Part shown: positions 8,384 through 18,942 of the stretch, piece after piece
Layout: each line of letters starts with the position of its first letter
Numbering within the stretch: position 1 is the stretch's first letter
From: Gymnopilus junonius
Taxonomy: Eukaryota > Basidiomycota > Agaricomycetes > Agaricales > Galerinaceae
DNA: 22,579 nucleotides
Reading direction: 5' to 3'
Assembly: GCA_015501075.1 (NCBI GenBank)
Contig: JADNYJ010000505.1
Span: 1-22,579 of the forward strand
The notes under the pieces: model-generated
Told to the model about the DNA's origin: nothing
Databases searched by the model: none
The model's input: the letters and a program-made list of their open reading frames with translations, nothing else
Translations under genes and position numbers: made by a program

Positions 8384-11300
8384 ATGGCACCGACTGAAGC
8401 AGACGAGGCCGCTTTCATGAACGATCTCATGCAAGGCCTTGAAGAGGACTTTTGGACCGCCGCCCCGACTCCCGATCCCTCTCCCGTCAAGAAACTGCCC
8501 CTCAGACCTATACAGCCACCATCTTCTCCCCGTACCCCTACTCGCCACCCAAAGCAGCATGCGTCTGGGACATCATCTTTGAATCCCTCTATTACATCTG
8601 TGTCCTTTTCCGCAACTGGACATGATATCTCTTCTTTCCTCCAAGGATCCGAGAATTGGGACTTAGATACCGATCCTTTCAGCAGTCCTGTGAAACCCCG
8701 AAAGTTTGTCGAGGTCAAGGTATGTTCGGGATTGATTTACGTGGCATTTGTTAACTAAAATTTATTAGAAACCTTCTCCAAGCCCGCCGTATATCCCAGA
8801 TCCTTGCACCCGCTGCATTGTCGAATCTGTCACAGAAGAATACGTTGATAGTCGTTGGAGAAAGGTATCTATTTCTTTTCTCTTTTATTTCCTTGCCCTT
8901 GTACAATTTAAATGACCATGGGTGTTAAACGGTATTTGAATGCTGTCATTCGAATTTGGTCATGTGACTCCGTAATACCGTCGATTTCTGGTGTTGACTA
9001 TTTTGTTTTCAGACTGTGATAGCCAAGGTAGACCCTGGTGTAGAACGGGTTGAAGTCTTCCTCTGTGATGACTGGTATCAGACCGATATTCGCATTGGTA
9101 AGGAATATAGAAATCTATTGAATTGACTCGACTAATTCCTGGCCGACGTAGATGACACAATCAATGCCATTGGCACTTTCTCTCCCTCCAAGTCGCCTAG
9201 TACATCTAGCCAAACCCCAAAGCGAAGTATTTACATAACCTCCCAATCCAACTTTCTCATCCTACACCCCGACCTCCTCCTTACAGCCACTGCGCTCTCC
9301 AACGCACCCGCAATGCCGTAGGAAACCCCTTCTCTCCTCACTCGTTCGCTCAACAAGCGACACTACGCCCTCTCTTGTATGGGGCAGCATGCTGCACGAG
9401 GTTATGCAAAGGTGTTTTGCTTGAACAACAATGGGATGAGGCGTTCATTGATAAGTGCATTGATGAAACTGTCCTTGCTGTCCTTGGCGAGCTTGTTAAG
9501 CTGGGCTTGTCGGAGGATATTGCAAAGAGAGAGGTGAAGGATAGGGCTATGGGCTTGAAGGGATTTGCAAACAAGTATCTCGCTGAAGAGCCAAAGGTTT
9601 GCAATCATTTTTCAATCATTTTCTAGTTATTCAAAAAAAATTTTTAAACATAGGAAAATGGAGAATTAACGAATACGCGTTCCGGCGCATATGATGCTCC
9701 CTCTTTACTCGCTATCAACAAAATTTTAGATGTCGAAGAAGAAATTGTCTCACCCACATATGGCATCAAAGGAAAACTAGATGCAACGGTCCAAGGCATC
9801 ATTTCAGACCCCATTCTCTCCTCAAAATCAAATCCCTACTCCAAACCCTCTGCCTCCGCTCTAGAGCGTAAACTTACGCACACTCCCTTCCCCCTCGAAC
9901 TGAAAACCGGCCGCCCAGGCGCCGGCATGGAGCACCGTGCCCAAACTATGCTCTACACCGTCCTCCTGAGTGAGCGTTACGGCGCGGATGTCCAGGATGG
10001 ACTACTGTTCTACACGCAGAGTGCCAATGGGGAGCTGATTAGGGTTCCTCGAGGGAGGAATGAGATTCGGGGCCTCTTGGGGGTAAGGAATGATCTCGTG
10101 GCGAGTATGTGGAAAAGAATTCGGCGGGGCAAGATGATCAAGAAAGACCAAAGCATGGACATGGATGTAGATATGGAAGATATCGTGTCTTCCAGCTCTG
10201 GTCCTACTTTGTCGCATAAAGCCCAGAGCAACCGGGAGGAGCCAGGCGAGGAAGCAAAGGAAGAAGAACACTTCCTCCCGCCTCCCATCGACGACCAGCG
10301 CGCCTGTCAAAGATGCTACGCCATCGACACCTGCTTCCTCTTCCGCAAAATCCACCCAAACCACAATGCACCTCTCATCGTCGGCTCTGCCCCCCAATCC
10401 CTCAAAGCACAAAAACTGACCAGGAAATTCGACCCGCCCGTACCCGACTTTCTCGCAGACGCGTTTGCTGCGAAGACGACCCACTTGACGCCTGCGAGGA
10501 TCGAGTTCTTCGCAAAGTGGGAAAGGCTGTTGGCGTTGGAGGAGAGGGATTTGGTGAGGTTTAAGAGGGAGCTGTGGACGATTGGGGCGGAGGAGAGGCA
10601 GAAGAGGGGGAGGTGTTTTGCGGGGATGGTGTTGGTTCCCAGTGGGAAGGGTGATAAATTGGAACATGGGATGTCACAGGGTGCTGAGATGAATAAGGAT
10701 GGGGAAGAGGATTTGAAGATGCAGTGGGGCAAGGAAGGCAAGATTCATCGGTTCACGTATACGTTTATGCGTTCAGCAAAATGGACGACGACGCACGCTA
10801 GTTCTTCCTCGTCTTCCTCATCATTAACGCCGTTTGCTTCTCAAACTCGAACGGCACTGGCAGCGCTTTCAGCTGATTCTCCTAAGAAGTACCAATCCCA
10901 GACTCAATCTCGCACACAGACCCAGAACCCCAATAACCTGCTCAATGGTTACATGAGCGTCGGGGACCCTATCACTGTCTCTGTTGAACCGAAACTGCTA
11001 GCTCTCGCCAGAGGATATATTCTGGAGCTGACACCACAGAAGGTGGTATTGGGTGTTGATCACGTTTTGGATTTGGACGCTCTCAGAGAGAGAGTGGGGA
11101 AGGAGAGCCAAGCTGGAAGGGGCGGTGATTCGCAGGTTACAGCTGAGGATATGTCTATGAGTGTGGATATGGACACGGACACACAAGGAGAAGAAGTAAT
11201 CTTCCGTATTGATAAAGATGAATTGTTTGGTGGGATGGCGAGGGTGAGGAATAACCTTGCCCAGATGTTTTATGCAGATGGGGACAGGAAGAGGCTTGAG

Positions 11301-13902
11301 CTTGTCGTGGACTTGCGAAAGCCTATCTTTTCCGCTCCTACCCCTCCTTTTCTTCCTTCCTCTTCCTCGGCCTCCTCAACTGGCCCACCCCAACCCCCAT
11401 CGCACCTATCTCACTTAAACCCTTCTCAACTCTCCGCGATGCAGAAAGTGCTTGAAGCGGAGGACTACGCGCTCGTGCTGGGCATGCCGGGCACAGGCAA
11501 GACGACGGTCATCGCGGAGCTGATCAGGGAGTTGGTGAGGAGAGGCAAGAGCGTGTTATTGAGCTCGTATACGCATTCGGCGGTGGATACTATTTTGATG
11601 AAGCTTGAGAGTGGGAGGTCGGGTGTGGCGGTGGAGGGTGTGGGTGTGGGTGTAGCTGGAGGAAAGAATGGGGCAAAGGACGGGTTGGGTGGTTCGTTTG
11701 GGATTTTGAGGTTGGGAAATGTGGATAAGGTTTGTGCTTCGTTTTTGTGATGGACAATAGTGCTGATTTGTTTTTTTTTATTCCTCGATTTAGGTACATC
11801 CCGCAGTGAGGAAGTACACACTTGCCGAACGACGCAAGCCGACGACGGTCGAGCAATACGAGAAGCAGCTTCTGGATGCTCCTGTCGTTGCTACCACTTG
11901 CTTGTCCACTGACCAGTGAGTTTTTCCTTCTTTGATGACGGTAGCAATATATGCATATGAACCTAAATTTTCGTCCGTCTTTAAAGTGCACTGTTCTCGA
12001 GGAGGAAATTCGATTATTGTATTGTCGATGAAGCTTCACAGATCACGCTTCCAACCTGTCTTGGTCCGCTCAGGTTCGCAGATACATTTATTCTAGTTGG
12101 AGATCACTTCCAACTACCCCCACTCGTAAGCCCTTCTCTCCTCTCATCATTACCTCCCCTCTAAACAATTTAATCACCGTCACAGGTCAAGAACCCGGAA
12201 GCGCGTAAAGGCGGCTTGGATGTCTCACTCTTCCGTCGTTTATCAGAAGCGCATCCCGAGGCGGTGGTGGATTTGAGGTTCCAGTATAGGATGAACGAGG
12301 ATATCATGTACCTCTCTAATCGGCTGATTTACGATGATCGATTGAGATGTGGGAATGAGGAAGTGAGGAATAGGGCGTTGGTGTTAAGTGATAAGTCGTT
12401 TTTGGGGAGGTTGCATAATAGGGAAGGAGGTTGTGAGCCTTGTTGGTTAGGTCAGTTAGCGGATGAGAGGTCAGTTATTTTTCTTTCTTTGAAAACTTCC
12501 GACTGAGAACTAATTTTTATTTTGTTTTCGCTTTCGTTTTCCAGTTGCAAAGCAGTCTTTGTTGACACAGATGCCTTGTCAGCTACTGAATCTCGTGTCG
12601 GGGATCTAGTGCAAAACACAACAGAGGCTGAACTCGTCCGACAATTCACGGAAACGCTCTTGCATTGTGGAGTATCAGAATCCCAAATTGGGATTATCTC
12701 GTTGTATAGGCAGCAAGTCAAGCTCTTGCAGCATTTGTTGCAGGAGCGCAAGGGCGTGGAGATCCTCACAGCGGACAAGAGCCAAGGGAGGGATAAGGAT
12801 TGTGTGATTGTCTCGCTTGTGAGGTCGAATGATGGTGGGCATGTATGTTGCATTTCTCTACTCCTGTTAACGATAAACATTTAACATTTTCTTCTCTGTC
12901 CTTTTTTGTAGATTGGTGAACTAGTCAAGGACTGGCGGAGGATGAACGTTTCCTTTACCCGCGCACGAAGCAAGCTCGTCATCTTTGGCTCAAGGAAGAC
13001 ACTGCAGCGTGAACCGCTGTTGGCGCAGTTTTTTGAGCTTGTGCAAGCCCGGGGATGGATTTTACAGCTCCAGCCGGGTGCGCATACGGCTCATGAACGG
13101 GTGTTTGGCGTTGCCGTTTCTCCTGCGACGCCTACGAGGAAGAGGAGCGTTAGTCTCATTGGCTATGCTGAAGAGCAGGATGATGTGGAAATTGTGGAAG
13201 CGGCGGCCAGCTTGCACCGGCCTCATCAGCCTCAGTCGGTGATGCCCAAGGAAGAAAAAAACGGAGGACGTGGAGATCGTGGAGGACAGCAAGGTTTCCG
13301 ACCTGGACGTGGACGAAGATGTGGAGATTGTCGATGAGAAGCCAGTCCCTCTCGAAGTTTCGCTACCTACGACAGCCGCAAGCAGTTGCTGCCACACCCC
13401 CTCTTCTCAGAACGAGGACGATGACATTGTGGAGATCGTTAAAGAGTCGTTGACCTTGGTCGAGCCTCATGTAAAACTTGCTTGTAAGACTTCTTATCCT
13501 GCAACTGGCCCGACGCACAAGGTGCATAACGACGACGATGATGACATTGAGATCGTCGAGGTGAAGAAGCCATTACGAAAGGCCACCGTACCAACACCTG
13601 CAGCTGCGGCTGTTAAGCCTAAGCCTGCTCTAGCTCCAGCGCCTCGCAAACCTGCTGGGAAAGAGAACACTCTCATGGGGTGGCTGAACATGAAAGAGAA
13701 GCCCAAAGATAATTCGAAATCAATTTCACAAGATAAGAAGAAACCTAAAGAAAAGATGACAGGGAAGGACAAAGACAAGGAGGACAAAGTACGTCCGAGG
13801 AAGAAGGCAAAGGTAGAAATGGGGAAGAACGTTGCTGGCGCTAATGCTGGTGTGTTGAAAGGCAGACCTATCCTGCGGGATTTAGTGGGCAACGAGGTTT
13901 GA
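8384..13902 (+). CDS. DNA2: DNA2 replication nuclease-helicase, 10 exons, three frame breaks
   Basis: Exons: 8384-8719, 8769-8864, 9013-9097, 9152-9596, 9654-11729, 11794-11915, 11987-12125, 12186-12469, 12545-12842, 12912-13902. All phases agree once three extra bases are ignored, giving about 1622 residues, longer than yeast DNA2 because of a long tail. Dna2 cuts 5' flaps in Okazaki-fragment maturation and resects DNA ends. Nuclease motifs: HEVMQ, Asp363 (GKLDATV), Glu402 and Lys404 (ELKTG). The Fe-S cysteines are Cys227 and Cys538/541/547 (C-x2-C-x5-C). Helicase SF1 motifs: Walker [10 protein letters not shown] near 930, [24 protein letters not shown], and FTRARSKL. Disordered parts hold CDK, SQ/TQ and SIM-like motifs. 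The start ATG sits in a good context (GCCATGG). Frame breaks are at 9307-9309, 9415-9418 and 13255-13261. The gene is essential in yeasts, so sequence error is a strong alternative to decay. Confidence 0.9.
9307..9309 (+). other. +1 frame break in DNA2 nuclease domain
   Basis: The frame entering reads AAC GCA CCC GCA ATG CCG TAG. Removing one base of the CCC gives GCA CCG CAA TGC CGT AGG, which restores the conserved P-Q-C-R-R-K with the first Fe-S cysteine. Confidence 0.8.
9415..9418 (+). other. second +1 frame break in DNA2 nuclease domain
   Basis: After HEVMQR the frame reads TGT TTT GCT TGA. With one T fewer in the TTTT run it reads C-L-L-E-Q-Q-W-D-E, in frame with the rest of the exon and the following splice site. 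Confidence 0.8.
10839..10925 (+). other. SQ/TQ cluster in DNA2
   Basis: This segment of exon 5 encodes SQ at 10839-10844, then SQ, TQ, TQ, TQ within 10896-10925. Two further SQ follow at about 11107-11140. It lies in a Ser-rich linker between the Fe-S cysteines and the helicase motor. Such clusters are the preferred target context of ATR/ATM (Mec1/Tel1) kinases. Confidence 0.6.
13177..13565 (+). other. five SUMO-interaction-like repeats in DNA2 tail
   Basis: The tail encodes [31 protein letters not shown] and DDDIEIVE. Each has a V/I-x-I-V core flanked by acidic residues, the pattern of a SUMO-interaction motif. The third frame break falls between the first and second repeat. The copies differ in spacing and codons, so they are probably selected or old rather than a fresh tandem repeat. 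Confidence 0.6.
13255..13261 (+). other. +1 frame break in A7 run of DNA2 tail
   Basis: Reading on as given ends the protein at 13337 with a basic Gly/Arg-rich tail. With six A instead of seven the frame reads [13 protein letters not shown] and stays open to the TGA at 13900-13902, with the same acidic motif as upstream. Confidence 0.75.
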
Positions 13903-14297
13903 CAATGAGGCTGATGGCTAATACAGCTTTTTCTTTCCTTTTTTTTTTCCTTCTACTGGTCTTTTGGTTCTTGAGTAATTTATTATCAATAATTCGTCTT
14001 ACACCTATCTTTCGCAATTTGTACTATAGATCCATACCTACATTGCACATTACAAGGAATTTTTAGTGACACCCATCACGTAATTCAAGTTGAAATTGAT
14101 GCGCTTCTCCTCTTCATTGCGCTCTTTGTGGACACTCACTTGGGGGGCCCACTATCGATTTCCAGCTCCTAGTGTGCGATAGTGACAGTTTGGTTGCTTC
14201 CTGTAGATGCCAGATACTCGCCACTGCCTCTGGCAGCTAATTACCGCCACAAATCTAATTCCGTCGGGTGACCTTTGCTGGCTCTGTTTCGGCAACT
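13903..14297. other. intergenic region between DNA2 and TPR-CHAT
   Basis: It begins with a long pyrimidine tract (about 13927-13955) and AT-rich sequence, fitting the DNA2 3' end, and ends as the TPR-CHAT promoter. No gene seen. Confidence 0.5.
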
Positions 14298-17063
14298 ATG
14301 GGAGAAGAACCTAAGTCGTCAGGGATTCAACCAATTCAGTTAGATGATAAGATGGCCCTTTGCTTGGACCTGGAAAAGGACAAAGATCTGGAGTATACAG
14401 GTGCGTAGAATCAACCTCTGTCTGTCAGCCTTGCCCTTTCTGACCCGGGATATGTCGCAGAGCTTACAACAGAGATAATATCTGCGCAGAACTTTCTTGA
14501 GGCGATACCCGACGGGCATCCAGACCTTCCCTTACACCTGAATAATATCGGGAAAACTGTACCAATCCCGTTACAGACTTACAGGAAAGCTGGACGATAT
14601 CTCCGAAGCAATATCATTTGGGCGAAAAGCAGTGACACTGACTCCAGATGGGCATGCTTCTTTGCCCGTGTATCTAACTGACCTTGGAATTTGGCATGAA
14701 TCCTACTTCAAGAGCACGAACCGTATAGTGGACCTTTCGGAGTCGATAGCTTACAGGCAGAAAGCCATTCACCTCACTCCAGAAGGAGATGCAACGCTTC
14801 CGCCCAGCTCGTTGCTCTTGGGGATTCATTTCTCCAGCGCTTCGAATGGACGGAAAATAAGACGGACGTCGCTGAAGCAATTACGTGTCAGAAGAGAGCC
14901 ATTTCTCTGATTCCAGAGGGTGACTGCAATATGCCTGCGTGGTCGCTTAACCTTGGAACAACATATGTAACCCATTTCGAATGCACAGGGGATGTGGCCA
15001 ACCTTACCGAAGCAATAGCCTCAATTCAAAGTTCGATCCAACACACTTCAGATGCAGATCCCAAGCTATCCAAGCAATTAGATCACCTGGCAAGGTCGTA
15101 TCACTTACGCTTCCAGAAAGTAGGAAACCTTGTCGATCTTCATGAAGCGATATCGTTGCGGGAGAAGGCTTTTCAACTGTTGCCAGAAGGTCATATTGAC
15201 ACTCCGATAATGCTATATAACCTTGGGTACTCATATGAAGCCCTCTTCCAAAGCACGAAGCACCGAAGCGAACTTGACAAAGCTGTATCCAACTATTCCA
15301 ATGCCATCAACAGTACAACTGGAATCCCGTCGTTCAAGCTTGTTGCATCCAAGCGGCTGGCCAAAATTTCTGAAGAACTATATCCATCACAATCCATAAA
15401 GGCTTATTCTAGTGCCATTAAACTCGTTACCCAGCTTGCGAGCCTATACCAGACCATAACAATGCGCAACATCAATCTTCGCGAAATCTCCAACACATCA
15501 ACCCTGGCAGCCGCTTTTGCTTTCAAGCTCGGAAGAAGTGATTTGGCATTGGAATGGCTTGAACAAGGGCGTGGTCTCGTATGGGGTCAATTAAACAGCC
15601 TTCGCACACCACTGGACGATCTTCGGGCAAAGGATCCCAACTTGGCCGACGACGTCGTAAGAGTGGCAAGCGCTCTTGAGATGTCTGCCTATCGACCACG
15701 AGAAGATGTCGGTCCAGAGGAAGCTAACTTGGAAAAAATGAGACAACGATACGAGGACGAGGCCAGCACTCATATGCAAACTGGCGCAAGAATGGGATGA
15801 ATTACTGGAGAAAGTCCGTAATTGCCAGACTTCGAAGACTTCCTTCAATCACAGTCTTTCTCTGCAATATTCGACCATCTCCCCAAATCAGGAGTCGTCG
15901 TCCTGATCAATGTCCATAAAGATCGCTGCGACGCTCTGGCCCTCGCACCAGGTGCCAGCCAACCAATTCACATTCCGCTCATAGAATTTTCGTATTCGAA
16001 AGCGCTCACCCTTCACAATCATTTACGCGCTAATTTGCATGCCTCTGTGGGCAGAACGCGGGATGTGGAACCACTCACTCGTGGGATGCGTATGGAACGA
16101 AATTTTGGCCTAAAGTACATTTTAAGCCAACTTTGGCATTGTGTCGTGAAGCCGATCCTTGACTCATTGGGATTTACAGTAAGAGCATCATAGTCATTGA
16201 AAGATTTGAGGTTGACATCGGATAATGATTGTAGGAGCCTCCGTCTGAGAAAAAGCGCATCTGGTGGTGTACAACTGGACCTCTTTCATTCCTTCCTATT
16301 CATGCTGCCGGAATATATGGCGAACCAGAGACACAAACTGGGAACGTACTTGCCGATTTCGCGATTTCGTCGTATACACCTACAGTTCGAGCCCTTTTGG
16401 ATAGGCTGAAGGCATACCGGGTACAAGAAAACAAGAAATCCGGACTTTGCATGATCAGCCAGCCGAACACCCCAGGGCTTCCTCCCATACCGAAAGCAGC
16501 AGAGGAGGTGCAAATTATCGAGAGGCTGGTGAAAGACAGCGCTTCACGAGTTTGCTGTCTGAAAGGAGCAGCTGCCACGGTTGATCAGGCAGCAATCGAG
16601 ATGCAAGCTTACAGTTTTGTTCATTTCGCTTGCCATGCAAACCAGGATATCGATGAACCACTCCAAAGTGCTTTTGCCCTTCACGACGGCCAACTTGAGC
16701 TGTCTTCAATCATCCAAAATCGATTGGATGGAGTGGATGTGGCCTTTTTGTCAGCGTGTCAAACAAGCACAGGTGACGAAACCCTTTCTGAAGAGGCCGT
16801 CCACTTGGCTGCAGGGATGATGGCAGCGGGTTATAGAGGGGTTGTGGCAACCATGTGGTCTATCAGAGACTCCTATGCCCCAGAATTTGCAAAGGATTTC
16901 TATGAAGATCTACTCGAGAGGTCGGGTGGCCTTAACGGGGAGAATGCTGCCTACGCCACTCCACCATGCTACCCAGAAACTTCAAAGAAAGCTCGCGGAA
17001 GACGGGATAGACCTCGAATCATCTCTCCTCGTTTGGGTTCCCTACGTTCATTTTGGATGTTGA
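14298..17063 (+). pseudogene. TPR-CHAT protease-like protein with five frame breaks
   Basis: Exons: 14298-14400, 14461-16178, 16235-17063, with clear GT-AG introns. If the indels are ignored the product is about 882 residues. The N-terminal half has roughly 42-residue helical repeats with a recurring pattern (AI, R-x-A, LTPEGH, LP, LG, DL-x-EAI), typical of fungal TPR arrays. The C-terminal third is a CHAT caspase-like domain with its dyad intact: His in VHFACHA (about 741) and Cys in FLSACQTSTGD (about 782). It ends in VWVPYVHFGC, as I recall related fungal proteins doing. CHAT proteins in fungi and bacteria act in several cases as proteases in immune or cell-death pathways. No gasdermin-like or NLR gene is seen nearby. 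Breaks: +1 at 14553-14556, -1 near 14799-14805, +1 at 15778-15780, -1 at 15820-15821, +1 at 16958. The function is inferred from the fold only. Confidence 0.75.
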
Positions 17064-17243
17064 ACTCTCAACGCTCGCTACAGCCTTGTCGCCACATTTT
17101 GGCTGGGTTGCCGTTCTGTCCATTTGATTCAGATGAATAAACAGGAAAATATACATCTCCACCTACAGTTTGGTGACCGCCATCAACGATAAATTATTTT
17201 CAATGTTTAATGCACAGGCATTGTATTAAACCTCGTTCTACGG

Positions 17244-17960
17244 TTATATAGCATGCCGCCACTTGACCTCATGCCCATTTTCCATCATGGGCTCAACAAA
17301 TCCCCGGAAAGTCCAAGGACGGCTCTCTTTGGACGAATCGTCTCCTTCACGATCACCCTGGTCTTGCGACCACCTCATGCCGTACCCTTCAGGAACTCTA
17401 ACCTCGTAAACCAAAACCTGGTGAGGCAACCAATGCAAATTCCGCCAGGTCGCATTGTTTATGACTTTCCAGAAAAGAGCCAACGACTTTTCGTTGATAA
17501 CAGCCACTGGACCTGAGGTGATCCCCCACCAGCCTGTGCTGCGGGACCGCTTGGCTTTCTCTGCTTCGTCCGAAGGAGGTGGCTGGGAGCGGTGAGAGTG
17601 TTTAGACCATGCGCGCGAGCCTGCTGTTAGTCCGGCGTTGTTGGGGACCAGATAGGCCGCTAGACAAGCTTCTATGGATGGAGGTGTAGAACCGAGTGCT
17701 GAGCCAACTGTATAGGCTAGACCATGGGCTAGGTGTGTAAACAGAGGGCTTGACTTGAATTCCGTGTCCGACTCAGAGTCGCTCTGGGAATTGTGGCGTA
17801 GGATTGTTGCTACGCGCGCTCGCTCCTGAACAGCGTTAGAAAGTTCCTCCTGACCAAAACAACAGGGGCCGATTAGAGTAACAGTATTTGCTTGTGAAGG
17901 TGACTCAGACTCTGTGATAACCGGATTCTGGACAGGTACAGTCGCTGTTTCTCGTTCCAT
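17244..17960 (-). CDS. 238-residue protein of unknown function, C-terminal WRH motif
   Basis: Single intact frame from an ATG preceded by an A-rich leader (A11 about 5 nt before the ATG), ending at TAA 17246-17244. The N-terminal 65 residues are polar and Ser/Glu-rich. The middle (about 70-120) is mildly hydrophobic and may be a helix or substrate-facing region rather than a membrane span. The C-terminal half has WWGITSGPVAV, many tryptophans and a final GFVEPMMENGHEVKWRH. The last motif (GF-x-EP then GHE then WRH) seems familiar from uncharacterised fungal proteins, but I cannot give it a function. It converges on TPR-CHAT (180 bp) and is divergent from DUR3. Confidence 0.7.
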   Translation of the reverse strand: MERETATVPVQNPVITESESPSQANTVTLIGPCCFGQEELSNAVQERARVATILRHNSQSDSESDTEFKSSPLFTHLAHGLAYTVGSALGSTPPSIEACLAAYLVPNNAGLTAGSRAWSKHSHRSQPPPSDEAEKAKRSRSTGWWGITSGPVAVINEKSLALFWKVINNATWRNLHWLPHQVLVYEVRVPEGYGMRWSQDQGDREGDDSSKESRPWTFRGFVEPMMENGHEVKWRHAI

Positions 17961-18942
17961 CCAGTTTTTTTTTTTGCTTTATCAAATGAAGGCGGAATGG
18001 AAAGCTCGGACGCAGTAAAGGGCGACGATAAGGACTGTTAAGAATCAAATTGAAAATCGGGTATTTAGACAGAGAATGAAGACAGGTAATGTCCTCGTAA
18101 ACAAACATGGGGAAAGATAGCGCTAAGTAGTCATTTCAAGGTTTTCTCCACTGTATTTCCGCTATTTGTATCTGTTGCGCCCTGTCATGCCAGAACTCTT
18201 GGCTGTATTTAGGACTTGCACACGACTGCACACGTCCGTCCGATGTCCACGCTAAGAACATGAATTATAATTCAGCTGAATACTCGCCGTTTCTCGTAGA
18301 TTTCGTACTGGTTTTCGAATCCTCCATTGTTGAATTTGGAGACGTGACCAAGACGTGACGCGCTCAGTCATCACGTGAGAGACTTTAGCGCGGCGAAGAA
18401 TTAGAATTTAGATTGCCGAGCCTCTCCAAAACTACCTTCGACCGACAGACAGCAAAAATACATTCGCTCGACTTGCGCCTGTCTGTATCTTTCCTATTAC
18501 CCGCACGGCCTTTGAAATCTCCTTCTCCTGCAGATCTGCCAATGACCCTTAACAAAGTCTACTATGGGAAGGTTTTATTCCTTGCCGTGAAGCCTTATCG
18601 AACGCCGTTAGCTTTCACCATACCGTATCTTACCCCAGAAAAAGTGCCTGAACGCCAGGAACTACGCCCTGAACTTCTTTCGGGATTATTGCACATCCAC
18701 TCCGAAGCAGTGTGGGATAACGAAGAAGCTTCCTCTGGTTATCAGCCTATCTCCCTACTTCTCATCATGCTTTTGACGGCCTGAGATAAGGCCTTATAAA
18801 GAGGCTCCACTTCTCGGACGATTGAGTTTTAGGGCCTTCCTTGCGCGCACAAGCTTGTGTGTTAGCCTACAGCCTTTTCAGGGTTCAGTTCCTGCTTCTG
18901 CTTCTGCTTCTTCGTGATCTCGAGTTTTAGCTTCTTACGAAA
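17961..18942. other. divergent intergenic region upstream of DUR3
   Basis: It contains the promoters of the 238-residue gene (minus) and DUR3 (plus). An 80-codon open frame from ATG 18542 to TGA 18784 has no recognisable motif and is not called. GATA-type hexamers occur at 18027-18032, 18594-18599 (reverse) and 18785-18790. A CTTCTG-rich pyrimidine tract (about 18892-18913) lies just before the DUR3 start. Confidence 0.5.
18785..18800 (+). promoter_or_regulatory. GATA site and TATA box of DUR3
   Basis: GATAAG (18785-18790) is followed four bases later by TATAAA (18795-18800), about 145 bp before the ATG. A reverse GATAAG lies at 18594-18599. GATA factors switch on nitrogen-scavenging genes, including urea uptake, in fungi when good nitrogen is short. 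Confidence 0.5.

Noticed and set aside
9307..9418. Unusual intron to explain the DNA2 frame breaks
   Set aside because: The sequence between the breaks encodes conserved nuclease residues ([15 protein letters not shown]) in the third frame, so it must be exon.
10002..10667. 221-codon minus-strand frame inside DNA2
   Set aside because: It is antisense to the nuclease and Fe-S region, which is strongly supported on the plus strand. Its composition mirrors the opposite frame.
15778..15821. Small intron in TPR-CHAT covering the +1/-1 pair
   Set aside because: The 13 codons between the two breaks (LAQEWDELLEKVR) fit the family, and no GT-AG pair brackets them.
18542..18784. 80-codon plus-strand frame before DUR3
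   Set aside because: No motif, and it ends right at the DUR3 GATA/TATA elements. Probably leader or chance sequence.
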